Below are positions 18,800-28,541 of a DNA stretch of 64,000 bases, in pieces. Position 1 is the first letter of the stretch; every line of letters starts with the position of its first letter. The notes beneath the pieces were generated by a model that saw only the letters and a list, made by a program, of their open reading frames with translations, had not been told where the DNA came from and made no database searches. The translations under genes and the position numbers were made by a program. Origin of the DNA: Planctomycetota bacterium (GTDB lineage: Bacteria > Planctomycetota > Phycisphaerae > WQYP01); contig JAJYZF010000006.1 of the NCBI GenBank assembly GCA_021800165.1, positions 16,775-80,774 on the forward strand. Direction: 5' to 3'.

Positions 18800-20520
18800 A
18801 GATGAAAAATATAAATCCTCTCGAACAGCACGTCGAAAAAGTGGTGGCGGTGGTGGTGGTTCTGCTTGTCGCGTGGTTGTGCTACCGGAACATCTTCCAG
18901 GATCCCAATGCTGTGGTGTTGCCGGGGGGTATGTCGGGCAATGTAAGGCCCGGGCGTGTGGGTGAAAAAATTAACCAGGCTGTGGATGCCTTGAGGAGAT
19001 CGGTAAAAGATGCCGAGAGGTCCGCGAATGTTCAGCGTGGTGTCATCCCGGATTATAAACAAATATACACGCTCTCGCAAATACAACCATTAGCTTCGGC
19101 TTTGACGCAATTGCCGACTGTGGCCTTTGGTCCGCGCAATCAACGCCTGCAAAATACGATCAATCCCGTGGCTAAAAACTGGGTTTTTCATGTGCCCAGT
19201 GTGCCCCGCCTGACCGATCTCAAAGCCGTGCAGGGTCGTGGCGTCGCCACCGATACTCCTGAACCTACAGACATTCACTGGGTGGAGTTAAAGGCAATTT
19301 TCCCATTAACCCGCTGGCATAAGAGCCTGGCCGGCGGCAGTCATCTTAAAGCTGATGAATCGGGTTTGCCGCGATCCTATCGGCGTACCACGTTCTACCG
19401 GGTTCAAGTGCGGCGCCAGCCGCGCCTGCCCAGCGGCCAGTGGGGGCCGTGGGTGCCGGTAAAGGGAACCTATCTGCAGCCGCTGCCGCAGGTCGATTTG
19501 TCCCATGCAACACCGCGCCAGATTGCCGCGGCGTTGGGATTGCTGGATCAAGCGCGCAGTCAGATCATCACGCCGGCTTTCCACACGCTTGAGGCCACGC
19601 GACATCTGATAGCGCCGATGAATCAGCCGCAGCCCCCTGTGGTTGCGCCGCAGGGTCCGGGTGGAATGCCACCCTTTGGGCCGGGCTTCCGTCCTCCTCC
19701 GGGAGCCTTTAATCAGGGGCCGGCGGGCGCGGGTGGTGCCCGGGCCGCCATGGCCCGTATGCTGCAAATGCAACGGATGCAACAATTGCAGATGGCCCGT
19801 CAACAGCAACAACTGCTACAGCAACAGATGCAGCAGCAACAAATGCAACAGCAACAAATGCAGCCGAATAACGGCGTCCTGCAGGTGCCGCCGCAGGGGG
19901 CGGGTGTTTTGGGCAACAATGGTGTCGGGCTTACCGATATTCCGGTGATCTTTTATGACCAGACCGCCCTGCCGGGCGAGCAGTATCGCTACGAAATCAG
20001 AGTGGTATTGTATAACCCGGTTTTTGAATTCCCCTATCACCTGACGGACCCCGCCGCCAAATCGCAGCCGTGGTTGGTCAGCCCGTGGAGTAAACCAACC
20101 AAGCCGGTGAAAATTCGCCAGTCAGAGTATTTCTTCCTGGTTAGCAGTCAGTTGGGATCGCAGGGTCAAGCGTCCTTCAGGATATTCAAATGGGTTCAAA
20201 ACGTCTGGACAGTGGCCGATGAGTGGGTGGCTCCCGGTGAGGCTATCGGTAATGTTCAACAGGTGCCGTTGATGAACAATGTTACTGGTGCTTTGCAAAA
20301 TCAATCGGTAAATTTTTCCACCGGGTATACGCTGGTGGATGCTAAAGAGAACGCCTCCGGAAGTTCGTTGACGATAGTGGTGGAGCATCCCAACGGCAGT
20401 TTGAGCTTGCGAACCTCCGCATGGGATGCGGCGAACCCGGAGCAAACTCGTTTGAATGCTCGAGTGACGCAAACCGGTATTGCACCGACTCCGGTGGTGC
20501 CGGGGGTTCCCAAGCCGTAG
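18796..20520 (+). CDS. Single-pass membrane protein with Gln-rich segment, pilus/secretion platform
   Basis: A 574-residue protein starting at the ATG that overlaps the upstream stop (ATGA). A membrane helix at about residues 13-31 (VVAVVVVLLVAWLCYRNIF) is followed by a periplasmic domain. A Met/Gln-rich low-complexity stretch lies near residues 320-356, and a beta-rich C-terminal domain contains PVIFYDQTALPGEQYRYEIRV, which reads like a fibronectin-type or PilP-like fold. I do not recognise a named family. Position between the platform proteins and the secretin suggests a PilP-like coupling role; this is inference from context. Confidence 0.6.
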   Translation: MKMKNINPLEQHVEKVVAVVVVLLVAWLCYRNIFQDPNAVVLPGGMSGNVRPGRVGEKINQAVDALRRSVKDAERSANVQRGVIPDYKQIYTLSQIQPLASALTQLPTVAFGPRNQRLQNTINPVAKNWVFHVPSVPRLTDLKAVQGRGVATDTPEPTDIHWVELKAIFPLTRWHKSLAGGSHLKADESGLPRSYRRTTFYRVQVRRQPRLPSGQWGPWVPVKGTYLQPLPQVDLSHATPRQIAAALGLLDQARSQIITPAFHTLEATRHLIAPMNQPQPPVVAPQGPGGMPPFGPGFRPPPGAFNQGPAGAGGARAAMARMLQMQRMQQLQMARQQQQLLQQQMQQQQMQQQQMQPNNGVLQVPPQGAGVLGNNGVGLTDIPVIFYDQTALPGEQYRYEIRVVLYNPVFEFPYHLTDPAAKSQPWLVSPWSKPTKPVKIRQSEYFFLVSSQLGSQGQASFRIFKWVQNVWTVADEWVAPGEAIGNVQQVPLMNNVTGALQNQSVNFSTGYTLVDAKENASGSSLTIVVEHPNGSLSLRTSAWDAANPEQTRLNARVTQTGIAPTPVVPGVPKP

Positions 20521-20793
20521 GCTTCATGGTTTAGGGCCGAAAGTTTCGGTCCGTTCGGTGGGCAACCAGATTTCAGTTGCAAGAGTTGCCCAGCCGTTTT
20601 ACACTATCGCAGGTGTGGCCTTGGGCACCGGGGCAGTCTGACAGAGAGCATCCAAAGAGAGAGCGACAGATGGGAGTGCGAATAAACCGACTCCGGACGG
20701 ATCAAAAGTGCCGACGGAGTGTTAAAAAATATCCCAGCGTAGGACGTTGTTAAGACTTCGTAGGACTTTGTGCGGTAAATTAGGAGTAGAGTC
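20521..20793. other. Leader region upstream of the secretin gene
   Basis: No gene is seen in these 273 bases. An AGGAG site at 20782-20786 serves the TTG start of the secretin. Two related runs, CGTAGGAC(G/T)TTG, occur about 20 bases apart at 20738-20770, possibly an operator-like direct repeat, but this is weak. The secretin may have its own promoter here. Confidence 0.35.
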
Positions 20794-23700
20794 TTGAAGA
20801 AACAAATTCGATCAAGGGTGCTCGCTTTAGGCGTTGCCGGTGTGTTGGTTGCGGGGGGCGCTTTGCCTCTGATTCCCATGGCGGTAGCCCAGACGCAGGG
20901 GACAGCGTCCGCGGCAGAGCTGCTCGCGCGTGGTGCAGCTTTGCTCAAGCAAGCCCAATTTGCCACCGCGAAAAAGGTGCTGCTGTCGATTAATCCCTCG
21001 CAGTTGACGCCGGTCGAGCGGACCACTCTGGAAAGTCTGCTGGAAAAAGCGGATGTCGGGTTGGCCGCCTCCGCCAAGGCCGAGGATATTTTCCACAATG
21101 CCCAGATGTCGTTTCAGGATGGTCATCTCGCGCATGCGGCAAGTTTGTATCGGTATCTGATCCAAGACTCCAGCGCCGCTCCGGAAATTCGCCGGGATGC
21201 CCAGGACAATCTTGCCCTGACCGAAGCCAAGCAGAAGGAAATGGTTCCGGCGATGAACCAATTGCTGCAAAAGGCGATTGCGGCCTACAACGCCAAAAAT
21301 TACGATGCGGCTGAAGCAGATCTTTATACGATTCGCAAGAGCGGAGTGGATTTAGGCAGCAATAACAATGTGCCAGCCACCTACGAAAACCTGATCGCGC
21401 AGCAGCGGGTGGCCCAGGTTAATGCCATCATCGCGGCGGAAAAGGCCAAGGCGGCAGCGGCCGCTGAATCTCGGCTCAAGGCCCAGCAGCAGGCGGCCCA
21501 AGCCGCCCAGGCTGCCAAAGAAGCCAAGTTGGCAATGGCCCAAAAGCAGGCTGCGGCGCAAGCGGCTCGGTTGGCGGCGGCCCGCCATGCTCAAGAGGCT
21601 AAAGCGGCGGCTGCTGCGCATCAGTTGGCGATGCAGAAGGCCGCTGCGGCTGCGGCGCTTGCCGCCCACGAGCAGCAGGTACAACAACAATTAGCAGCCC
21701 AGCAAAATCAGCAGGAAACGCAGCGTGCGGCCCAGCGGGCTGCAGCGGCTTTAGCGGCCCAGAAACAGGCCGAGCAGGAAGCTGTCCTGGCCAAACTGGC
21801 GGCGGAACAAAAGGCCCGTGCGGCGGCTGCGGCGAAACTGGCTGCAGAGCAAAAAGCCAAACAGGCTGCGGAAGCGGCCGCCGCCGCGGCAGCCCGTGAA
21901 AAGGCGCAAGCCGCCGCGCTGGCGGCGCGACAGGCCGCCCAGGAAAAGGCCGCCCAAGCCGCAGCCCGCGAGAAGGCGGCTTTGGCTCTGGCGGCCAAGC
22001 AGAAACTCTCCGCCCAGCAAAAGGCTCAGGAACTCGCGCATTCCCAACAGCCCATGGCACCGGTTCATCCGGTGTCCGGAACTCCGGCTACACCCAAGCC
22101 GACTTCCACAGTCCAACCCGCGCTACCTATGGAATCGTTGGCCCAAGTCAACGCCGAACGGGCTTCACTTTTGGTGGTGGAAGCCGATGATGCAGTCAAG
22201 GCTGGTAAATATCAAAATGCCATTACGCTGTATACGGCGGCCTTAGCCTTAAACCCGCACAATGTGGCGGCTCGGTTGGGCCGACGCAATGCCAAAAAGT
22301 TGGCTTCCGGACAATCGGTCAGCTTGCTTTCCCAGACGATCTATAGCAACGCCATTTTGGCCCAGCGGGCCCAGGTCATGTTCAACACCGCTCTGGAGCA
22401 ATCCAATGCCCAACTAAAAATCGGGCATTACAACCGGGCCCTGAACAGTGCGGATAACGCCGAAGCTGCGGCGACGAGCTCCCGTCATCTGCTCTCCCCG
22501 CGTGCCTATCACCTGATGATGGCTCGGGCCAAGCAGCAAATTGCCATGGTGCAGCAGCAACAGGCGATGGCGCAGGCTGCGATTGCCAAAATTCAGGCGC
22601 AAAAGATTCAGCAATCCCAGGTGCAACTCGAGGCCCGTGTGGCGGCGGAGCGGCGCATCCGGGTCAATGAATTGATGCAGACTGCTAACAACTATTACAA
22701 ACAGCAGCAATACCAGCATGCCTTGGATACCCTCGACCAGATCGTGGCGATTGATCCGCAGGATTATACCGCCCGTTTTATGCGCCGGATGGTACAGGAC
22801 CAGATTCAATACACCAAGTACAACCATTACGCCAACCATCGTTCCCATAGCATCCAAGAAAACGATGTGGCCAATGAAGAAGAGACGATTCCCTATCAAC
22901 GGCTGCTTATTTATCCGCGCGATTGGCCGGAATTGTCCCGCATGCGCGAAGCCGAAATGACCTCTTCGGAATCGCCCATGGACCGCAAAGTGGATAAGCG
23001 ACTGGGCGAAAATGATCCCAAGATTTCCGCTTCCCAGATACCCTTCGAAAATGTCATTGACCTGCTGCGCAATCAGACCGGTCTGAACATTGTGGTGAAT
23101 TGGAGTGCCTTGGCCGCCGCTGGGGTTGAAAAAACCTCTCCGGTAAGTCTGACCCTGCGCGATGTGCCTTTTAAGAAAGTGCTCCAAATCGTGCTCCAGC
23201 AAGTGCAGGGCGGCGGTTCAACGCAGCTCGGCTACAGTGTGGACCAGGGTGTTATTACCATCAGCACCAACGATCAGTTGGCCCAGCAGAAAGTCGTCCG
23301 GGTGTATGACATTCAGGATTTGCTGGTCAAGGCACCTAATTTCAGTAACTTCCCGCAGTTTAATCTGCAATCCGCTACGCAAAATACCAATACCAGCGTC
23401 AGCAGCGGCAGTGCCGGCAGCGCCAACAATCAGGGCAATCTGTTTGGCGGCGGAACTGGCGGGGCGGGCAGTGCCCAATCGACCACCACCAGCAAAAAGG
23501 CGATGGTGCGTGAGATTACCAAACTCATTGAAAACACGGTGGATCGCAACACTTGGGTGGATAACGGTGGAACCGTTGGCACCATTCGCGAGATCAGCGG
23601 CCAGTTGGTGGTCAGTCAGACGCCGGCCGCCCAGCAGAAAATTACCAGTTTGCTCCAGCAACTGCGTGAATCGCGGGCCATTCAAATTTCCATTGAGGCC

Positions 23701-24585
23701 AGGTTCCTGCTGGTGGGTACTAACTTCCTCAATGATTTCGCCTTTGGCTGGAATCTCACGTTCCCGCAAGGATTCTTTGGTCCGGATATCGCCCCGCTTA
23801 CCATTAAGAACAACACCGCCGCTATCGCCGCACCTCAAGCGACCGGTATTGTCGGGTCGCTGGGCGGCAACGGTGCCGGCACGGGTACGGCCAGTCCAAC
23901 CAATGCTCTGGATGTCTCTGGCGGAATACTCTCCAATTATCAGTTGAATTTGTTCATGCAGGCCACCCAGGAAGACGTGCATACCACCACGGTAACCGCG
24001 CCGCGCATCACGCTCTTTAACGGCCAGCAGGCCTACATTACCGTGGCCCAGCAACAGAACTTTGTCTCCAGCTTCACCCAGACTGTGGGCGGTGGCGGTA
24101 TCAACGGTGTTGGTGGCGTGGGCACCAATCTGAATATATCCACCCTGACCACGGGCGTGGTGCTGGCGGTGCAGGCTACGGTTTCCGCGGATCATCGCTA
24201 TGTGGTGATGACGCTGCAACCATCGCTTTCCACCCTGAACGGCTTACAGACCTTTAACATCAGCGGGCAAAGTACCGAAGCCGCCACAACTTCGGGCATC
24301 CCGCTGGCCGGTGGCTTTGTGCAGTTGCCCAATATCTCGCTGACTGAACTGGCTACAACCGTGAGTGTCCCCGATGGCGGCACGCTGCTGATCGGTGGAC
24401 AGCGGCTGGTGGGCGAAGTTGAAGTGGAATCGGGTGTACCCATTTTGTCCAAGATTCCGATTATCAACCGGCTCTTCACCAATCGTAGCTTTGTCCGCGA
24501 CACCAAGGTCCTGCTGATTCTGGTGCGGCCGCACATTATCATTCAGAAGGAAGCGGAAAAGAAACAGTTTGGGCAGAATTATTGA
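20794..24585 (+). CDS. Secretin (GspD/PilQ family) with long TPR and Ala-rich coiled-coil N-terminal region
   Basis: Secretins form the outer-membrane ring of type II secretion and type IV pilus machines. The 1263-residue protein begins with a TTG after AGGAG and has a signal peptide cut near AVAQ. Residues about 40-205 look TPR-like. About 209-415 are an Ala/Lys/Gln/Glu-rich coiled-coil stretch resembling TolA. About 445-670 hold more TPR-like helices. A secretin N domain follows at about 740-850 (PFENVIDLLRNQTGLNIVVN, VSLTLRDVPFKKVLQIVLQQ), then a Ser/Gly/Asn-rich linker. The secretin core runs from about 960 to the end, with VPDGGTLLIGG and VPILSKIPIINRLFTNR. Ordinary secretins are 600-800 residues. 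Confidence 0.92.
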   Translation: MKKQIRSRVLALGVAGVLVAGGALPLIPMAVAQTQGTASAAELLARGAALLKQAQFATAKKVLLSINPSQLTPVERTTLESLLEKADVGLAASAKAEDIFHNAQMSFQDGHLAHAASLYRYLIQDSSAAPEIRRDAQDNLALTEAKQKEMVPAMNQLLQKAIAAYNAKNYDAAEADLYTIRKSGVDLGSNNNVPATYENLIAQQRVAQVNAIIAAEKAKAAAAAESRLKAQQQAAQAAQAAKEAKLAMAQKQAAAQAARLAAARHAQEAKAAAAAHQLAMQKAAAAAALAAHEQQVQQQLAAQQNQQETQRAAQRAAAALAAQKQAEQEAVLAKLAAEQKARAAAAAKLAAEQKAKQAAEAAAAAAAREKAQAAALAARQAAQEKAAQAAAREKAALALAAKQKLSAQQKAQELAHSQQPMAPVHPVSGTPATPKPTSTVQPALPMESLAQVNAERASLLVVEADDAVKAGKYQNAITLYTAALALNPHNVAARLGRRNAKKLASGQSVSLLSQTIYSNAILAQRAQVMFNTALEQSNAQLKIGHYNRALNSADNAEAAATSSRHLLSPRAYHLMMARAKQQIAMVQQQQAMAQAAIAKIQAQKIQQSQVQLEARVAAERRIRVNELMQTANNYYKQQQYQHALDTLDQIVAIDPQDYTARFMRRMVQDQIQYTKYNHYANHRSHSIQENDVANEEETIPYQRLLIYPRDWPELSRMREAEMTSSESPMDRKVDKRLGENDPKISASQIPFENVIDLLRNQTGLNIVVNWSALAAAGVEKTSPVSLTLRDVPFKKVLQIVLQQVQGGGSTQLGYSVDQGVITISTNDQLAQQKVVRVYDIQDLLVKAPNFSNFPQFNLQSATQNTNTSVSSGSAGSANNQGNLFGGGTGGAGSAQSTTTSKKAMVREITKLIENTVDRNTWVDNGGTVGTIREISGQLVVSQTPAAQQKITSLLQQLRESRAIQISIEARFLLVGTNFLNDFAFGWNLTFPQGFFGPDIAPLTIKNNTAAIAAPQATGIVGSLGGNGAGTGTASPTNALDVSGGILSNYQLNLFMQATQEDVHTTTVTAPRITLFNGQQAYITVAQQQNFVSSFTQTVGGGGINGVGGVGTNLNISTLTTGVVLAVQATVSADHRYVVMTLQPSLSTLNGLQTFNISGQSTEAATTSGIPLAGGFVQLPNISLTELATTVSVPDGGTLLIGGQRLVGEVEVESGVPILSKIPIINRLFTNRSFVRDTKVLLILVRPHIIIQKEAEKKQFGQNY

Positions 24586-24601
24586 TCGATCGGTGGATGA
24601 T

Positions 24602-26197
24602 TTAATGGCCCAACGCTTGCCGGATCGGCTCTAGAAGAGCCATCACGGCTGGGCTAAAAGGCTTGATCAAGAGAATTCCCGGCAGCACCCCAAGAATGAT
24701 TGCTCCGGCAATCAGCGGCAATAGCACCAATCGTTCGGCCGGCAGCAGGGGCGAAAAGTGGTGGAATTCCGGCTTTGGGCTGCCCAGATATATCCGTTCA
24801 AATGTCCAGAGCATATAGGCTGTTGTCAAAACCATACCTGCGGCTGCAGCACCCCCCATAATCGCCGGCAGCGACCAAATCGCGGCCGCTGATGGTCCGG
24901 CAAACATGCCATGCGATCCTATGGCTCCGAGAATAATCATCATGGGGCCGGCAAACAGGCATAGTCCAGGCATACCCAGGGCGGTCGCCATACCCAGCGC
25001 CGATGCTCCAAAAAATCCCGGCATCTGCCGGGCCAGGCCGCCCATCCGGTTCAAATCGCAGTGATGCGCGCGATGTTCAATAATTTGAGCCATCCAGAGT
25101 GTAAGTCCCATCGCCACCGAAAGCCCCGTGATTTGCGTCAGCGCCCCTTCCAGGGTCAGCGTGTTAAGCATGGCGATGCCTAACAGGACGTAGCCTGCCT
25201 GCGAAATTGCCCAGTAGCCCAGTAATCTTTTAAGATCGGTCTGGGCCAACGCGCAGAGTCCGCCGTAAATGATTCCGGCCACACCCAAAAGTGCCAGCAG
25301 AAGATGGTTCACCAGAAATTGGTAGGGCAAGAGTCCCAATAAAATTCGCAATATTCCATAAGTGCCGATGATGGCGTTGGCCGGAATCAACAGCATGGTC
25401 ACGCTTGCGGTGCCTTCGGCCAGGGTGTCGGGAATCCACAGATGCAGTGGCAGAGTGGGCAGTCGCGTGGCCAGACCCGCAAAAATTAAAAAGAAAATCA
25501 ATTCGCCCCAGTCCGCCCCAGCATCTCCCGGCCTGAAAAGAGACATAAATTTTGCGTTGTGTAAAAGCAGCGGCAGGTCAAGACAACCGTGCTCAATGCC
25601 CGCCTTCCGCGTGGCCACAAACAGGACCATCACCCCTACAAAAATCAGAGCCGATCCTAGGCTCTGGAACAGTGCGAATTTCATGGCTGCGGTTTGGCTG
25701 CGCTGCTTGCCCCATAACGCAATGAGAAAATAGCTGGGAATGACACCCAATTGCACAAATACGGCAAAAAGCATTAAATCCAGGGAAATCAAGGCCCCGA
25801 TGGCCGCTGCCGCCAGAAACATAAGCAAAATATAGAAGCGTTTGGCCTCCTGTTGAATTTCCAGGCCCGCCAGCCCCGCTATTACTGCCAAGGCCAGCAC
25901 CAGGAGTACCAGCGGCATGGATAGGTTGTCCACCCCGACATGGTAATACATGCCAATGGAGGGCAGTAATCCCACCTGCTGCTGCAACTGCATGGCCCGG
26001 TGGTGGATGTCGGCTGCGAACCAGTTGAACAAATACGCGGCGGCAATTCCGGTCGCCAACATCCCCGTCAGCAGCATCAGCGCAGCCGTGCGAATTAGCC
26101 CGATGCGCGAACTCGGTAGTAACGCCAAGGGTAGGGAGCCGATCAGTGGCAAAGCAATAAGGCAGGTGAGAATGGAACTGGAAGCGTAAATGGACAA
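24602..26197 (-). CDS. NuoM-like antiporter-type membrane subunit, atypical
   Basis: A ~531-residue protein with about 14 membrane helices and clear complex I subunit M family layout: YYHVGVDNLSMPLVLLVLAL, IPSYFLIALWGKQRSQTAAMKFALFQSLGSALI, TDLKRLLGYWAISQAGYVLLG and MATALGMPGL. Residues that carry protons in canonical NuoM look replaced by eye: the TM5 Glu is Gln (Q149), the TM7 Lys is Arg (R245), the TM8 Lys is Ile (I276) and the TM12 Glu is Pro (P418). I choose a TTG at 26197 with GGAG six bases upstream; a TTG at 26209 is also open. It follows the NuoL-like gene, and no other nuo genes are present. Confidence 0.8.
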   Translation of the reverse strand: MSIYASSSILTCLIALPLIGSLPLALLPSSRIGLIRTAALMLLTGMLATGIAAAYLFNWFAADIHHRAMQLQQQVGLLPSIGMYYHVGVDNLSMPLVLLVLALAVIAGLAGLEIQQEAKRFYILLMFLAAAAIGALISLDLMLFAVFVQLGVIPSYFLIALWGKQRSQTAAMKFALFQSLGSALIFVGVMVLFVATRKAGIEHGCLDLPLLLHNAKFMSLFRPGDAGADWGELIFFLIFAGLATRLPTLPLHLWIPDTLAEGTASVTMLLIPANAIIGTYGILRILLGLLPYQFLVNHLLLALLGVAGIIYGGLCALAQTDLKRLLGYWAISQAGYVLLGIAMLNTLTLEGALTQITGLSVAMGLTLWMAQIIEHRAHHCDLNRMGGLARQMPGFFGASALGMATALGMPGLCLFAGPMMIILGAIGSHGMFAGPSAAAIWSLPAIMGGAAAAGMVLTTAYMLWTFERIYLGSPKPEFHHFSPLLPAERLVLLPLIAGAIILGVLPGILLIKPFSPAVMALLEPIRQALGH

Positions 26198-26325
26198 AGC
26201 GAACTCCAAATCAGATGGTTATTTTCAACGCCTTCGACATTTCCCATATCATGATACTCGCCGCTGCGTGGATATCCCGCGTCGGCTCTCACGGCTGGAA
26301 TCATCGCCGATGATACCGCGCCGGA

Positions 26326-28416
26326 TCAAGCCAGTGCCATCGAAATTAAGATGGCCGCCGCCACCAGACCGGCGCTGATCAGTAAGACCAGTCCGCCACG
26401 CACACGACCGGAATTCAAGAAACGCGTCATTGGTCGGGGCGTTGGCAGGGCCGTGATGCGATCCCAGATTCCCGCGGACCAGGCCTCTTCCACCAAGCTC
26501 ACCATCATGCCCGCCACGCGTGAAAACAGCGCGGCGAAAATCAAAAGTAATTCCAAGACAGTCCGATCCATAAATTTCACCGCCATCGCCAATCCTTTCA
26601 GCAACAGTCCCGGAATCACCAGCGATACTTCCTTTATGAAAAATTCGCTGTGGAACCAGATATACAACAGGTTGATGCCTGGAAGGCGTCGCAGCCGGTC
26701 CGCCATGGCCAAGCCGCGAAAGTACAGCACCAAAGCGGCGATGGTACCGGCTAGGGGCAGCCATAATTGCCAGGGGATCTTTCCGGCAGTGGCAGGGCTG
26801 GAAGTATGTGCCAATTGCGACAGAAGGCCGGGAGCCGCATGGGCCAACAGGGCGTTAACGCCGAAAAAGGGTTCATGGATACCCACGGCCAATACCATCA
26901 GTAAAACCAATGGCAATGTGAGTACTGCCGATTCCCGGCTGACTGCCAGTGGATGGGCCGCATCCCGGCTGGTACCGCCGAAGACCAACCACCACCACCT
27001 CCACAACACCAAACTGTTTAAGCCCACCGCCACCAGCGGCACCCAATACAATAGGCGACCAAAGCCTTCCAGTCCACGGCCATAGTGGTGCAGCCAGAGC
27101 AGCGCCTGCGGCAATTCACCGGATATCATCACATTCATCACCTGCGAACCGATGACCACGAAAATCAAGGCCGCTCCGGCGGTAACGGGAAGTTTTTTCC
27201 ATAAGCCCCCCAGTGTTCGCACATCGCCTCGTCCGCCATTACACGCCAGCACCATGCCGCCGACTAAAAATAATCCCAGTGCCAAGGTCGCCCAGAGAAT
27301 GGCATGTTCCATAGCCTGCACCCAGGCTCCAGCACCAAAAAGCACGAAGCACCAGCCATACTGCGCACTGACGATCCACCACGTCATCCGTTTAATATCG
27401 GTTTGAGCCCAGGCGGCCAAAAGGGCCGTGCTCAAGGTGGTACATCCCGCAATGGCCACGATTAAACGAGCGTCGAGGGTGAGAAGCGGGTATAACCTCC
27501 CCACAACATAAATACCCAGCAGGGGAAGGATGGCACCCGTCAAAAGACCATTGAGCGGCGCCGGGGCCTCCAGCGTCTCCAGCGGGCAGGCCTGAAACGG
27601 AAACTGGCCGGCCAAGGCCATGCTGAAAAGCGCGAAGCCCACACCGCACCAGGTTAAAAAATTAAGGCCTGCGGCAAAGGGTCCGCCACGGAAATGCAGG
27701 ATCTCAAGGTAAGATTGAACTCCTATCGCGGTCTGCAAGTGCGGCCCAATGGAAGATAAACCCGCACGGCCAAACAGTTCGTCGCCGGCCACGCCGGTAC
27801 GCGAGATAAATACAGCCACCGCCATCAAAAAACAGGCCATGGCTGCGGACATCATTGCCAGCGATGGCCACGCGGTGCTTTGATGGCCGGATCGCGTCAA
27901 GCCCGCCAGTACAACGGATCCGACAATCGCCGCGACATAGGCCAGTGCCATCAGGGCCAGCAAGGTGCCCGCCAAGCACGCCGCCATTGCCGCAAAAACA
28001 AACAGACAGATCAGGGCATAAAAATAGGGTGGTTCATCACTGCGTTTCAGATACATCATAAGAAATATCTGGCCCGGCACCGCGAGCACCAAAATGATCA
28101 TGAGCATCAGCGTGCTCAGCGGATCGCCGATCCGACTGGCGTGATCAACGACTATCGTGGTCGATAAAGTGGAAGCCGGCGAGACCAGTTCCATCCAGGA
28201 CAGTATGGGGCTAACCGAAGACGGGGCTACATTGATCATGGCATGGTTGATATGTTCCACCAGGCCCAGGATCGTGGTGGCTAAGCTTAGCAGTAGAAAG
28301 CCGGTTGCCAGATAGGGACAGGGTGCTTTGAGCTGGCGCTGAAACACTGCCAGAATGAAGGCCCCGGCCAGAGGTACCAGCACCGCTAGAAGAAAGATCT
28401 CTGAGGAGTTCAACAT
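26326..28416 (-). CDS. NuoL-like antiporter-type membrane subunit, atypical
   Basis: A 696-residue polytopic protein. Family marks are the N-terminal helices, VVDHASRIGDPLSTLMLMII, AQTDIKRMTWWIVSAQYGW, the DVRTLGGLWKKLPVT loop and a C-terminal FHSEFFIKEVSLVIPG region followed by a last helix. The block usually written as [31 protein letters not shown] reads here as AGQFPFQACPLETLEAPAPLNG and then GAILPLLG, so the conserved Lys and His are gone. The TM5 Glu position reads AYVAA. The protein may thus not pump protons in the standard way. The ATG at 28416 has no clear ribosome-binding site. It is transcribed with the NuoM-like gene, 128 bases apart. Confidence 0.78.
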   Translation of the reverse strand: MLNSSEIFLLAVLVPLAGAFILAVFQRQLKAPCPYLATGFLLLSLATTILGLVEHINHAMINVAPSSVSPILSWMELVSPASTLSTTIVVDHASRIGDPLSTLMLMIILVLAVPGQIFLMMYLKRSDEPPYFYALICLFVFAAMAACLAGTLLALMALAYVAAIVGSVVLAGLTRSGHQSTAWPSLAMMSAAMACFLMAVAVFISRTGVAGDELFGRAGLSSIGPHLQTAIGVQSYLEILHFRGGPFAAGLNFLTWCGVGFALFSMALAGQFPFQACPLETLEAPAPLNGLLTGAILPLLGIYVVGRLYPLLTLDARLIVAIAGCTTLSTALLAAWAQTDIKRMTWWIVSAQYGWCFVLFGAGAWVQAMEHAILWATLALGLFLVGGMVLACNGGRGDVRTLGGLWKKLPVTAGAALIFVVIGSQVMNVMISGELPQALLWLHHYGRGLEGFGRLLYWVPLVAVGLNSLVLWRWWWLVFGGTSRDAAHPLAVSRESAVLTLPLVLLMVLAVGIHEPFFGVNALLAHAAPGLLSQLAHTSSPATAGKIPWQLWLPLAGTIAALVLYFRGLAMADRLRRLPGINLLYIWFHSEFFIKEVSLVIPGLLLKGLAMAVKFMDRTVLELLLIFAALFSRVAGMMVSLVEEAWSAGIWDRITALPTPRPMTRFLNSGRVRGGLVLLISAGLVAAAILISMALA

Positions 28417-28541
28417 GGGTCGGGCGGCATCCTTTTTAACGGCATCAGTTTACCGTGCCGGAGAAGGTTCATCCAACGCCGCGGAGCCGGCCGCTGAACC
28501 AGCGCCTATAATAAAACAGGGTTTTAACCAAGGAGTTCAAT

